Of a stretch of 64,000 nucleotides of DNA, positions 39,151 through 47,157 are shown one piece after another. Source of the stretch: JAKALD01 sp963817785 (GTDB lineage: Bacteria; Pseudomonadota; Gammaproteobacteria; Burkholderiales; SG8-39). Location of the stretch: the NCBI GenBank assembly GCA_963817785.1, contig CAWFPL010000002.1, positions 806,001 through 870,000 of the forward strand. The letters run 5' to 3'. The notes under the pieces were generated by a model that was not told where the DNA came from, made no database searches, and saw nothing but the letters and a program-made list of their open reading frames with translations. The position numbers and the translations under genes were made by a program. Numbering within the stretch: the stretch's first letter is position 1; each line of letters begins with the position of its first letter.

Positions 39151-39956
39151 CCCGCGGCGGACACCGCGCGCAGCATCTCGAGCACGAGCGCGTTGAAGCG
39201 CTCGGGGCGCTCGAGGTGCGGCAGGTGTCCGCACTCGGGCATGGACTCGAAGCGCGCGTTCGGCGCCGCGGCGGCGATCGGCTTGGCGTGCAGCGCGGGC
39301 GGGGTGACGATGTCCTTCTCGCCCGAGACCACCGTGACCGGGCAGCGCACCTCGGCGATCTCGCGCACCACGTCGGCCGCGCCGAGCATGCGCGCGGCCT
39401 GCGCATAGCCTGCCACCGTCACCCCCGCCGGGCTGCGGATCCACGCCAGCACCTCGGCGTTCGCGCCGGGAGCGACCAGCCGCGCGGCGTCCTCGTCGCG
39501 CATCTTCTCGGGCCCGAGGCGGGTGATGCGCTCCACGCGCGCGGCGATCGCCTTCGCGCGCTCCTCGGCGCTCAACATGGCCATGCCGGCTGCCGGCCCG
39601 CCGAGCACCAGGCCGCGCACGCGCCGCGGGTACAGGCGCGCGAATCCCACCGCCGTGGGCGTGCCCCAGGAGTTGGAGCCGACGATCGCGCGCCCGATGT
39701 GCAGGGCGTCGAGCAGCTGCGCGAGCGCTTCCGCGTAGGCCTGGACGCTCGGCGACTCCCCGGGCAGCGGGCGGCTCTCGCCGTAGCCCGGTGCGTCCCA
39801 GGCGACGACCCGGAAGTGCTCGCCGAGCGGTGCGTACTGCAGCCGCCAGCCGGCCGAGGTCGAGCCGATGCCGTGCAGCAGCACGAGCGCAGGCGCTTCG
39901 CGCCGCCCCGATTCGCGGTAGGAGATGTTCGCTGCGCTCTGGAGCGGTGGGAGCAT
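39147..39956 (-). CDS. alpha/beta-fold hydrolase
   Basis: 269 residues. The oxyanion segment LLHGIGSTSAGWRLQ, nucleophile elbow IVGSNSWGTPTAVG (Ser), acid in VVSGEKDIVTPP and His in MPECGHLPHLERPE give a complete catalytic triad. Substrate unknown; esterase, lactonase or C-C hydrolase activities occur in this group. It lies between a serine hydrolase and yjbQ in one operon. Confidence 0.88.
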   Translation of the reverse strand: MLPPLQSAANISYRESGRREAPALVLLHGIGSTSAGWRLQYAPLGEHFRVVAWDAPGYGESRPLPGESPSVQAYAEALAQLLDALHIGRAIVGSNSWGTPTAVGFARLYPRRVRGLVLGGPAAGMAMLSAEERAKAIAARVERITRLGPEKMRDEDAARLVAPGANAEVLAWIRSPAGVTVAGYAQAARMLGAADVVREIAEVRCPVTVVSGEKDIVTPPALHAKPIAAAAPNARFESMPECGHLPHLERPERFNALVLEMLRAVSAAG

Positions 39957-39986
39957 GCGGGCCTCGTTCGGTCGGATGGGGGCAGC

Positions 39987-41150
39987 CTAGCGCAGCGCGC
40001 GGTAGGCCGCGGTCTCGAAGGCGTAGTAGAGCGGCAGGGACTTCACGTCGGCGAAGGGCAGGATCTGGGTGAGATACGCCCCGCCGATGCCGTTGCGCAG
40101 GTCGATCCAGTAGTACGAGTTGGCGAGCCCCGCCCACATCAGCGTGCCCGCGGGGCGCCCGGTCGGCGCCGGCGCCTCGTTGATCTGGAACGACAGGCCC
40201 CAGCTCTTCGGCACCCCGGGAAAGAATTCGGCGTCGTTCGACACCGCGGGCAGCGCCGTCTTCAGCACGCTCACGCGCGCCTCGCCCAGGTGGTTGCGCG
40301 CCATGAGCTCGACCGTCTCCGGCGCGAGCACGCGCCCGTGTTCGCCCTCGCCGCGCGCGAGGATCATGCGCACGAACTTGAGGTAATCGCGCGCGGTGGA
40401 GTACAGCCCGCCACCGCCGCGCTCGAACTGCGGGTCCTGGCGCTCGCCGCGCTCGGTCGGCGCCAGCGCGCCGCGCGCGTCGCGCTGGTGGACCTTGGCC
40501 AGGCGCGCGCGCATCGCGGGCGTGATCCGGAACGCGGTGCTGTCCATGCCGAGCGGCGCGAACAGGTTCTCGGCGAGATAGCCCCCGAGCTTCTTGCCGC
40601 TCGCGGCCTCGATCATCTTCCCCGTCCACTCGAGGTTGATGCCGTAGTTCCAGCGCTCGCCGGGATCGAACAGGAGCGGCGCCTCGAGCGAGCGGTGCTC
40701 GCACGAGCCGGCGCCGGGCAGGCCTGTGGCCTGCAGGTAGCGCTGGAGCTCCGGGCTCCAGATCTCGTAGCCGTAGCCCGCAGTGTGGGTAAGCAGGTGC
40801 CGCAGCGTGATCGGGCGCTTCGGCGCTCGCGTGCGCGGAGATCCGTCTTCGGCGAAGCCCTCGAGCACCCGCGCCCCGGCGATCTCGGGCACCCATTCGC
40901 TCGCCGGGCGGTCGAGCTCGAGCCGGCCGCGCTCGACGAGCTGCATCGCCCCCGCCGCGGTGATCGCCTTGGTCATCGAGGCGATCCAGCCGACCGTGTC
41001 GAGCGTCATCGGCGCTTCGTCGCCCAGCACGCGCACGCCGAACGCGCCTTCGTAGAGCGTGCCGTCGCGATCGGTGACCATCGCGGCCACGCCGGGAACG
41101 TCGCCGGCCTGGGCCGCGCGCGAGAGAAGGGCGTCGACCGAGTTCTTCAT
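39987..41150 (-). CDS. serine hydrolase, beta-lactamase / EstB-type esterase
   Basis: 387 residues, cytoplasmic by absence of a signal peptide. The class C beta-lactamase/EstB motifs are SMTK in GWIASMTKAITAAGAM (catalytic Ser and Lys) and Y-G-I-N in RWNYGINLEWTG. The HTAGYGYEI and FRMIL-like segments belong to the beta-lactamase fold. Such proteins are mostly esterases. It starts 3 bp after the ccdB stop, an unusual downstream neighbour for a toxin-antitoxin pair. Confidence 0.88.
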   Translation of the reverse strand: MKNSVDALLSRAAQAGDVPGVAAMVTDRDGTLYEGAFGVRVLGDEAPMTLDTVGWIASMTKAITAAGAMQLVERGRLELDRPASEWVPEIAGARVLEGFAEDGSPRTRAPKRPITLRHLLTHTAGYGYEIWSPELQRYLQATGLPGAGSCEHRSLEAPLLFDPGERWNYGINLEWTGKMIEAASGKKLGGYLAENLFAPLGMDSTAFRITPAMRARLAKVHQRDARGALAPTERGERQDPQFERGGGGLYSTARDYLKFVRMILARGEGEHGRVLAPETVELMARNHLGEARVSVLKTALPAVSNDAEFFPGVPKSWGLSFQINEAPAPTGRPAGTLMWAGLANSYYWIDLRNGIGGAYLTQILPFADVKSLPLYYAFETAAYRALR

Positions 41151-41153
41151 CGG

Positions 41154-41471
41154 TCAGATTCCGGTGAAGATCAGGTCGAGCGCCGCGATGATCGACGAGC
41201 GCTCGTGGGCGAGATTGGAGACCCGCTCGCCCAGTGCCTTGCGCGACACGCCGGCGAGCTCGGGCGTCAGCATCAGCACCTTGCGGCCATCGACATCGAA
41301 CGCCGGATTGAGCCCTTCGGCCGGCTTGCCGCCGAGGACCTCCGGCCTGCACAGCGGCACGACGATGCGGGTCGCCAACGGTTCGAGCAGATCCGTCTGA
41401 ACGTCGAGCAGATACGGGATGCGCGCTCGAGTGGCGGGATTGGCGTTGCGGTAGATGTCGAACTGCGCCAT
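41154..41471 (-). CDS. ccdB: CcdB-family toxin
   Basis: 105 residues starting MAQFDIYRNANPATRARIPYLL, split here only for recognition; the core LLDVQTDLL, TRIVVPLCR and LAGVSRKALGERV is typical of CcdB, which poisons DNA gyrase. The C-terminus reads LIFTGI where plasmid F CcdB has FWGI: the Gly-Ile end is kept but the Trp important for gyrase poisoning is Thr, so activity is open. It overlaps ccdA by one base (TGATG). Chromosomal CcdB homologs are often degenerate. Confidence 0.9.
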   Translation of the reverse strand: MAQFDIYRNANPATRARIPYLLDVQTDLLEPLATRIVVPLCRPEVLGGKPAEGLNPAFDVDGRKVLMLTPELAGVSRKALGERVSNLAHERSSIIAALDLIFTGI

Positions 41472-41719
41472 CAGAACGAGCGCAGGCCGTCGCTGAACAC
41501 GCCGTGCTTCTCCACGTGCTCGTTGTAGGCCGCGAGCGCGGAGCGGTTCCTCTTGAGCCACTCCTCGCGCTCGTGGCGGCGGATCGCTTCGGTCAGCCCG
41601 GCCTCGAGCACCTGCGACAAGTTGAGCTTGAGGCGCCTCGCGCGTTCCAGAAGCCTCTCGTCGACGCTCAGGTTGGTGGCCTTCTTTCGCGTGCGGATCG
41701 CGTTTGTGCGCGCTGGCAT
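41471..41719 (-). CDS. ccdA: CcdA-family antitoxin
   Basis: 82 residues from ATG 41719 (AGGATG-type site upstream); an earlier in-frame ATG at 41761 lies within the operator. The N-terminal ribbon-helix-helix region (KKATNLSVDERLLERARRLKLNLSQVLE) would bind the operator, and the C-terminus (EWLKRNRSALAAYNEHVEKHGVF) resembles the CcdB-neutralising tail of CcdA. Gene order ccdA-ccdB and the one-base overlap are standard. Confidence 0.9.
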   Translation of the reverse strand: MPARTNAIRTRKKATNLSVDERLLERARRLKLNLSQVLEAGLTEAIRRHEREEWLKRNRSALAAYNEHVEKHGVFSDGLRSF

Positions 41720-41740
41720 CGGGACATCCTGTGCATCCAG

Positions 41741-41779
41741 ATGCGCACAGTGTATGCGCATTGTAATGTCGATGCAATC
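41741..41779 (-). promoter_or_regulatory. ccdAB promoter and palindromic operator
   Basis: ATGCGCA-N7-TGCGCAT (41741-41761) is a perfect inverted repeat. On the minus strand TTGCAT (-35) and TACACT (-10) stand 17 bp apart and the -10 lies inside the repeat, a layout fitting autorepression by CcdA/CcdAB. Confidence 0.65.
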
Positions 41780-41905
41780 GCTGCCCGTGGCCTCGGTGGT
41801 CCGCGAGGCCCTGATCGAAGAGGATGCGCGCGCCGCCGAAGGCGCGTGCTTACGCCCCCTACTTCGCGCGCCACCCCCCGTCGACCGCCATGCGCTGCTC
41901 GAGGG

Positions 41906-42562
41906 TCATGTCGGCTTCCCGAGGTGGACGAAATCGGAGCGCGCGCCGAGCAGCCCCAGCCGCTCGAAGCACAGGTACAGCTCGCGGCAGGCCCAGGCGT
42001 CGGTCGCGGCGTAGGCGATCTGCTGCGGCGAGAGCTGCGGCGCGGCCCAGTTCGAGGTCTTGATGCCTTTCGGAATGCGAAAGCCGAGGAAGATCGCGGC
42101 CAGGTTGCGCACGCCGCTTTGCTCGAGGCCGTGGCGCCGCGCCACCGCGCCCGCGTCGAGCACCGCGGCGTGCTCGAAGGGAAACAGCCGCTTCAGCTCG
42201 CGCAGGTCGTGCGCGAGCGCCACGCCCGCCTTCACGATGCCGGCCGAGCCGAGCATCTCGGCGAGCGCCGCGGAGCAGTCCGTGCGCTTGAGCTGGAACA
42301 GGTACACCGCGCGCTCGGTGGCGACCTGCGCGAGCGCGGGCAGGTGATGCTCGCCCTTGCGGAAGGCCGGGCGCGTCTCGGTGTCGAAGCCGACTACGCG
42401 CTCCCGGCGGATGTCGGCCATCGCGCGCGCGAGCCCCTCGGGGGTCGCCACCAGGTCGACCTCGCCCTCCCAGCGCCGGATCGGCAGGGCGGTGACGTCT
42501 GCTCTCGAGATCGCGCGCTGGATCTCCTCGGGCAGCGCGCCCGGCCTGGTCGAGTCGCTCAA
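41906..42562 (-). CDS. RNase D-like 3'-5' exonuclease (DEDDy)
   Basis: 218 residues from TTG 42562, which overlaps the SDR stop (TTGA). The exonuclease motifs are VVGFDTETRPAF (Asp, Glu), KAGVALAHDLRELKR (Asp) and IAYAATDAWACRELY (Tyr, Asp), the DEDDy set. It lacks the HRDC domains of full RNase D. The family trims structured RNA or DNA 3' ends. It is translationally coupled to the upstream SDR gene. Confidence 0.9.
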   Translation of the reverse strand: MSDSTRPGALPEEIQRAISRADVTALPIRRWEGEVDLVATPEGLARAMADIRRERVVGFDTETRPAFRKGEHHLPALAQVATERAVYLFQLKRTDCSAALAEMLGSAGIVKAGVALAHDLRELKRLFPFEHAAVLDAGAVARRHGLEQSGVRNLAAIFLGFRIPKGIKTSNWAAPQLSPQQIAYAATDAWACRELYLCFERLGLLGARSDFVHLGKPT

Positions 42563-43299
42563 TTGAAGTGCAGCCCGCCGTTCACCTGCACGGTGGTCCC
42601 GGTCATGTAGGCGTTGCCGATCACCATCAGCACCGCCGCGGCCACTTCTTCGCCGGTGCCCATCCGCCCGACCGGGATGCGCGCCGCCGCTTCGGCGCGG
42701 TTAGCCGCGGTCATCTCGGTCTCGATCTGCGAGGGGGCGACCGCGTTGACCGTGATCCCGTCCTTCACCAGGCGCGCCGCGTAGCCGCGCGTGAGCCCTT
42801 CCATGCCGGCTTTCGAGGCGTTGTAGTGCACTCCGACCACGCCCGCGCCGCGCGCGGCGCCCGAGCTGATGTTGACGATGCGCCCCCAGCGGCGCGCGCG
42901 CATGCCCGGCCACACCGCCTGCGTGCACAGGAACGCCGACTTGAGGTTGACCGCGATGGTGCGGTCGAAGTTGGCTTCGGTCAGCGCTTCGAGCCCGCGG
43001 CGCAGCGCCATGCCGGCGTTGTTCACCAGCACGTCGATCGGCCCGAGCGCGTCCTGCGCGTCCGCCACCAGGCGCGCGACCTCGTCGCCGTTGGACACGT
43101 CGGCGCCGAGCGCAACGCTGCGGCGCCCGAGCGCGCGGACCGCGGCGGCCACCGTCTCCGCCTCGGCCGCGCGCTCGTGGTAGTTCACCGCCACGTCGGC
43201 GCCGGCCTCGGCGAGCGCGAGCGCGATCGATCTCCCGATGCCGCGCGAGGCGCCGGTCACCAGCGCGACGCGGCCGGCGAGATCCGGGACGAGGGTCAT
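42559..43299 (-). CDS. short-chain dehydrogenase, FabG-like
   Basis: 246 residues; AAGGAG is six bases before ATG 43299. NAD(P)-binding TGASRGIGRSIALALAEAG, NNAG near 90, catalytic Ser in NISSGAARG and YNASKAGMEGL (Tyr, Lys) are all present, and the C-terminus YMTGTTVQVNGGLH is typical. Resembles 3-oxoacyl-ACP reductases but a catabolic role is equally possible. Its ribosome site directly follows the hicA stump, suggesting a deletion brought hicB next to it. Confidence 0.9.
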   Translation of the reverse strand: MTLVPDLAGRVALVTGASRGIGRSIALALAEAGADVAVNYHERAAEAETVAAAVRALGRRSVALGADVSNGDEVARLVADAQDALGPIDVLVNNAGMALRRGLEALTEANFDRTIAVNLKSAFLCTQAVWPGMRARRWGRIVNISSGAARGAGVVGVHYNASKAGMEGLTRGYAARLVKDGITVNAVAPSQIETEMTAANRAEAAARIPVGRMGTGEEVAAAVLMVIGNAYMTGTTVQVNGGLHFN

Positions 43300-43326
43300 G
43301 GTCTGCTCCTTATGTGCGCCGCGTCC

Positions 43327-43380
43327 CTAGAGCAGCGCGCGCACGGCGTCCTGATGATTGACGCCGGGGATCCTGGGCAA
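43327..43380 (-). pseudogene. hicA: hicA remnant (17 codons)
   Basis: Two bases after the hicB stop the strand reads TTG CCC AGG ..., encoding LPRIPGVNHQDAVRALL and then TAG. LPRIPGV and the N-H-Q-D-A-V-R-A segment match the start of HicA-type toxins (usual length near 60-80). Everything after residue 17 is missing; the sequence continues straight into the ribosome site of the SDR gene. The toxin is dead and only its antitoxin remains. Confidence 0.6.
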
Positions 43381-43382
43381 GG

Positions 43383-43580
43383 TTAGACGGTCACTTCGAT
43401 TTCGCGAATTTCTTCGCCGCGCAGCTGGTCTTCGACGACCGACAGGTACTCGCGAATGGCGTCGCGGATGTTCTCGACCGCTTCCTGTTCGTTGGCGCCC
43501 TGCGACCAGCAGCCCGGAAGACCCGGGACGGATACGCTGTAGCCTTCCTCGGACTTGTGCAGTGCTATTCGGTATTTCAT
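43383..43580 (-). CDS. hicB: HicB-family antitoxin
   Basis: 65 residues; GGAGG precedes ATG 43580 by five bases, and TATAAT lies 25-30 bp upstream (43605-43610). The partial RNase-H-like HicB fold shows YRIALHKSEEGYSVSVPGLPGCWSQG and EAVENIRDAIREYL. HicB normally neutralises HicA, an mRNA interferase. The hicA gene that should follow is a 17-codon stump, so this is an orphan antitoxin or a free regulator. Confidence 0.9.
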   Translation of the reverse strand: MKYRIALHKSEEGYSVSVPGLPGCWSQGANEQEAVENIRDAIREYLSVVEDQLRGEEIREIEVTV

Positions 43581-43604
43581 GTGGACCTCCGCGCGTACAT
43601 TTAC

Positions 43605-43610
43605 ATTATA
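43605..43610 (-). promoter_or_regulatory. candidate -10 element of hicB
   Basis: Perfect TATAAT on the minus strand, 25 bp before the hicB start codon, within an AT-rich patch. The best -35 (TGATGC at 18 bp) is weak, so dependence on an activator or on the HicB operator is possible. Confidence 0.45.
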
Positions 43611-43643
43611 GGTTGGGCCCCATGGCGAGCATCATAATCCCCC

Positions 43644-43961
43644 ATGCCCCCCGTTCCCCCGGACCAGTCCTACCGCGAGCAGGCGCTCAAGATCCTGCCC
43701 TGGATCTGCACGCGCTGCGCGCGCGAGTTTCCGGCCTCGCGCCTGCGCGAGCTCACGGTGCACCACAAGGACGGCGACCACCACCACAACCCGGCCGACG
43801 GCTCGAACTGGGAGCTGCTGTGCATCTACTGCCACGAGAACGAGCACGCCCGCGTGGAGGACGCGAAGGCGGGCGGCGGCGGCGAGGCGAAGAAATCCCC
43901 CTCGACGCACCGGCCGCTCGAGGGGCTCGCGGAGCTGCTGAAGGCGAAGCGCGAGAACTAG
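43644..43961 (+). CDS. yajD: HNH nuclease, YajD type
   Basis: 105 residues. Metal-binding cysteines ICTRCAREF and CIYCHENEH frame the HNH core LTVHHKDGDHHHNPADGSNWELLC, the pattern of YajD-like HNH proteins. It probably cuts DNA; biological role unknown. It is divergent from hicB and convergent with the Old Yellow Enzyme gene. Confidence 0.88.
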   Translation: MPPVPPDQSYREQALKILPWICTRCAREFPASRLRELTVHHKDGDHHHNPADGSNWELLCIYCHENEHARVEDAKAGGGGEAKKSPSTHRPLEGLAELLKAKREN

Positions 43962-43971
43962 CCCGCCCCGC

Positions 43972-45135
43972 TCAGGCCGCTTTTTCTTCCGCCTGCGCCG
44001 CGAAGGTGGAGGGCCGCACGCCGGGCACCGCGGCCGCGCGCTTGGCGAGCCACCAGCGGTAAGGCGGCGGCACCAGTGCGAACTCGGGATCGACGCCGAG
44101 CTTTTGCGCGGCGTCCATCGCCCAGTTCGGGTTGTAGAGCATCTCGCGCGCGAGCGCGACCAGGTCGGCCCGGCCTTCCCTCAGGATCGCCTCGGCCTGC
44201 TCGGCGCGCACGATCAGGCCCACCGCCATGCTGGCGATGCCCGCCTCGCGCTTCACCTTCTCGGCGTAGGGCACCTGGTAGCCGTAGCCGAGCGGCGCGC
44301 CCGGCACCGGCCCGGCGAGGATGCCCCCGCCCGAGCAGTCGATCGCGTCCACGCCCTTGGTCTTCAGCACTTTCGCGAGCGCGACGCTCTCCTCCGGCCC
44401 CCAGCCCGCGCCGTCGTCCACCGACAGGCGCATGAACAGCGGCTTGTCCTGCGGCCAGCTCGCGCGCACGCACTCGGAGACCTCGATCGCGAAGCGCATG
44501 CGGTTTTCCAGGCTGCCGCCGTACTCGTCGGTCCTGCGGTTGGCCGCCGGCGAGAGGAACTCGTGGATCAGGAAGCCGTGCGCGCCGTGGATCTCGACCA
44601 GGTCGAAGCCGGCGGCTTGCGCGCGCGCCGCGGCCTTGCCCCAGGCCTCGGCGATCGCCCGGATCTCGGCGCGCTCGAGCGCGCGCGGCACGGGCGAGCC
44701 GGCGTCCGCGGCGAGCGCGCTCGGTGCGACCAGCTCCCAGGCCTCCCAGTCCTCGATCGCGCTTGAGCGCTCGAGCGGCTTGCCGCCCTCCCAGGGGCGC
44801 CCGATGCGCGCCTTGCGGCCCGAGTGCCCGAGCTGGATGCCGGCCGCCGCGCCGCACTCGCGCACGAACCTCGCCACGCGCGCGAGCCCCGGCACGAAGG
44901 CGTCGTCCCAGAGGCCGAGGTCGCCCACCGTGCCGCAGCCGCGGCGCTCGACCTTGGTCGATTCGAGGATCACCAGCCCGGCGCCGCCCGCGGCGTAGCG
45001 CCCGGCGTTCATCAGGTGCCAGTCGCCGGCCTGGCCGCGCACGGCCGAATACTGGTGCATCGGCGCGACCACGATGCGGTTCCTGAGGGTGAGCGAGCGA
45101 AGCGCGAGCGGGCTGAACAGCAGCGGTTGCGGCAT
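43972..45135 (-). CDS. Old Yellow Enzyme family NADH:flavin oxidoreductase (YqjM-like)
   Basis: 387 residues from ATG 45135 with GGAAAGG upstream; longer in-frame starts give a low-complexity extension. FMN-binding LTLRNRIVVAPMHQYSA, GIQLGHSGRKA, the active-site segment HGAHGFLIHEFLSPAANRR followed by DEYGGSLENR, and ALAREMLYNPNWA identify the thermophilic-type (YqjM) OYE branch. Such enzymes reduce alpha,beta-unsaturated carbonyl compounds with NAD(P)H. Single gene. Confidence 0.92.
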   Translation of the reverse strand: MPQPLLFSPLALRSLTLRNRIVVAPMHQYSAVRGQAGDWHLMNAGRYAAGGAGLVILESTKVERRGCGTVGDLGLWDDAFVPGLARVARFVRECGAAAGIQLGHSGRKARIGRPWEGGKPLERSSAIEDWEAWELVAPSALAADAGSPVPRALERAEIRAIAEAWGKAAARAQAAGFDLVEIHGAHGFLIHEFLSPAANRRTDEYGGSLENRMRFAIEVSECVRASWPQDKPLFMRLSVDDGAGWGPEESVALAKVLKTKGVDAIDCSGGGILAGPVPGAPLGYGYQVPYAEKVKREAGIASMAVGLIVRAEQAEAILREGRADLVALAREMLYNPNWAMDAAQKLGVDPEFALVPPPYRWWLAKRAAAVPGVRPSTFAAQAEEKAA

Positions 45136-45233
45136 GGCGGCCTTTCCTGGCGATGGCGGGCGGGGCCGGGCCCCGGGTCGTTCGGGCACGCATCTTACCC
45201 GGAGGCCGCCGGCCAAGCCTCTACAATGCCGCC

Positions 45234-45896
45234 ATGGCGACCTCCTCCGACAGCATCGAGCTCGAGACCGGCCCCCGGCCCGATGCGGCAGTGATCTGGC
45301 TGCACGGCCTGGGCGCCGACGGCTCCGACTTCGTGCCGGTGGCCCGGGTGCTGGGCCTGCCCGCGCGCCTCGCGGTGCGCTTCGTGTTCCCGCACGCGCC
45401 CGAGCGGCCGGTGACCATCAACGCCGGCATGCGCATGCGCGCCTGGTACGACATCGCCGAGCTCGGCGGCGTGCAACAGGACGAAACCGGCATCCGCGCC
45501 GCGCAGCGCCTGCTCGAAGCGCTGATCGCGCGCGAGCGCCGGCGCGGCGTCGAGGCGACGCGCATCGTGCTCGCCGGGTTCTCCCAGGGCGGCGCGATCG
45601 CGCTGCAGGCCGGCCTGCGCCACCGCGAGCGGCTGGGCGGCATCATGGCGCTGTCGACCTGGCTGCCGCTCGCCCACACGCTGGCCGCCGAGAAGAGCGC
45701 GATCAACGCCGACGTGCCGATCTTCATGGCGCACGGCGAGGAGGACCCGATGGTCGGCATCGAGCGCGCGCTCGCCTCGCGCCGCGCGCTCGAGGCGCTC
45801 GGCTACGCGCCCGAGTGGCACACCTACCCGATGGGGCACGAAGTCTGCCCCGAGGAGATCGCGGCCATCGCCGGCTGGCTCGCCAAGGTGCTCTGA
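45234..45896 (+). CDS. carboxylesterase / phospholipase family hydrolase
   Basis: 220 residues, the usual size of EstB-type carboxylesterases. Visible are VIWLHGLGADGSDF (oxyanion), AGFSQGGAIALQAG (Ser in GxSxG), FMAHGEEDPMV (Asp) and YPMGHEVCPEE (His). Acts on short-chain esters. It starts at ATG 45234; the next gene starts 3 bp after its stop, so they are likely cotranscribed. Confidence 0.92.
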   Translation: MATSSDSIELETGPRPDAAVIWLHGLGADGSDFVPVARVLGLPARLAVRFVFPHAPERPVTINAGMRMRAWYDIAELGGVQQDETGIRAAQRLLEALIARERRRGVEATRIVLAGFSQGGAIALQAGLRHRERLGGIMALSTWLPLAHTLAAEKSAINADVPIFMAHGEEDPMVGIERALASRRALEALGYAPEWHTYPMGHEVCPEEIAAIAGWLAKVL

Positions 45897-45898
45897 GC

Positions 45899-46465
45899 GT
45901 GAAGCTGCGCATCCACGAGAACTCGCTGTTCGCGGTCCTGCTGCGCGCGCCGTGGTGGATCAGCTTCCTGCTCGCCGCCGGGGTGTTCGGCGTCGTGCGG
46001 CTCACCTTGCGCGCGGAGTACGCGTTCGCCATCGCGCTGCCGCTCGTCGGCATCAGCGTGTTCGCCGCCTGGAGGCAGCTGCGCGCGCCCAGCCCCGAGC
46101 GGCTCGCCGCCTCGCTCGAGGCGCTGCGCGCGATGCCCGCGGAGAACTTCGCCTTCGTGCTAGAGGAAACCTGGCGCCGCCAGGGCTACCGGGTGGCGCG
46201 CCACGATGGCGCCGGGGCGGACTACGAGCTGGAGAAGGCCGGGCGGGTGACGCTGGTCGCCTGCAAGCGCTGGAAGGCGACGCGCACCGGCATCGAGCCG
46301 CTGAAGGAGCTCAAGGCCGCCGCCCGCGCGTGCCGCGCGGCGGAGGCGCTCTACCTCGCCGCGGGCGAAGTCACCGCGCAGGCGCGCAAGTTCGCCACCG
46401 ACAACGCCGTGACCCTCCTCGAGGGCGCCGAGCTCGCAAAGTTCCTGCCGCGCGCGGGAAAGTGA
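45899..46465 (+). CDS. membrane-anchored Mrr-like restriction endonuclease domain protein
   Basis: 188 residues from GTG 45899. Two membrane segments (WWISFLLAAGVFGVVRLTL and FAIALPLVGISVFAAW) precede an Mrr-type nuclease fold: FAFVLEETWRRQGYRVARHDGAGADYELEKAGRVT, split by me, then LVACKRWKATRTGIEPLKEL. The fold's D-(E/Q)xK residues appear as D in GADYEL and CK in place of QxK, so catalysis may be lost. Similar proteins are common in Betaproteobacteria; function unknown. Confidence 0.8.
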   Translation: MKLRIHENSLFAVLLRAPWWISFLLAAGVFGVVRLTLRAEYAFAIALPLVGISVFAAWRQLRAPSPERLAASLEALRAMPAENFAFVLEETWRRQGYRVARHDGAGADYELEKAGRVTLVACKRWKATRTGIEPLKELKAAARACRAAEALYLAAGEVTAQARKFATDNAVTLLEGAELAKFLPRAGK

Positions 46466-46504
46466 ACGGCCGGTGACATGTGTCAACGTTCGCGCGCTTC
46501 GCGC

Positions 46505-46532
46505 TTGACCGCGCCGCGCCCTGGGGTATGTT
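46505..46532 (+). promoter_or_regulatory. promoter of a structured RNA
   Basis: TTGACC (46505-46510) and TATGTT (46527-46532) with a 16-bp spacer give a plausible sigma-70 promoter in a stretch without genes. Predicted start of transcription is near 46540. Confidence 0.5.
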
Positions 46533-46539
46533 GAAAGCG

Positions 46540-46739
46540 AGCCTGTGAGGGCAGCCGGAACAGCGGCACAGCGCGATTCCCGGCAACCGTCGGGATACCG
46601 TGCCCTCGGCCCCGCGATCTACCGGCGGCGGCGAAGCAGGCTCGGCCGCGGAGTCATCCGCGGGTTGTAAAGCGCCGATATGGCGCAGCCCGACACAGTT
46701 CGGGCAACAAGGCCCCGCCTTCGTGCGGGGCCTTTCATT
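46540..46739 (+). ncRNA. predicted structured small RNA with intrinsic terminator
   Basis: About 200 nt between a promoter-like element and an intrinsic terminator. Paired segments include GAGCCTG (46539-46545) with CAGGCTC (46638-46644) enclosing GAGGGCA with TGCCCTC, then local hairpins CCGCGGAGTCATCCGCGG, GCGCCGATATGGCGC and GCCCGACACAGTTCGGGC. No convincing protein frame and no known family recognised; I considered 6S RNA and riboswitches and could not match them. The group II intron begins immediately after the terminator. Confidence 0.5.
46709..46739 (+). terminator. intrinsic terminator and intron insertion site
   Basis: AAGGCCCCGC, loop CTTCGT, GCGGGGCCTT, then TCATT. A strong GC hairpin with U-rich tail. 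The group II intron starts at 46740, the base right after TCATT; group IIC introns are known to insert just past terminator hairpins. Confidence 0.8.
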
Positions 46740-46983
46740 GTGCGCCCGGCAGGGCGCACTCACTTGGAGGTGGAAGTTCTCCACTCACTGGGCAAGGAGA
46801 AGGGTTAGCCGAACAGCAAGGGTGTCGCGGGTGACTGCGAATCTGGAGGAAGCTGCAGGCAAAGCGCAGGCCTGACGAGCAGGAAGCGGATATGAGGCGA
46901 GGCGTTGGGGTGAGCAGGCAATGACATGCAAAGCCCGATACTTGCACGGAACGACGCGGCGTAAATCCGACAGGCATAAGCGT

Positions 46984-47014
<31 letters not shown>

Positions 47015-47157
47015 GGCGGTTTGCCGTGTGCTACTGCGGTCGAGAGGTCGCGGGATGGGCCGCCAGAAGTCAGCAGAGGCCATAGTAGGCGCTGGTTGAG
47101 CTCGAAGGGCCGAACATGGAATGCCGCGAGTAGGCGGCGGGAACACGCGGACGCTCG

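Noticed and set aside
41859..41909. A 16-codon frame after the RNase D-like gene whose end (AVDGGW) recalls SDR C-termini
   Set aside because: Too short for a reliable match and without its own ribosome site; the ATGA overlap with the exonuclease stop is probably chance.
46540..46739. 6S RNA or cobalamin riboswitch as identity of the small RNA
   Set aside because: The long single hairpin with a central bubble (6S) and the conserved cobalamin-box elements were not found.
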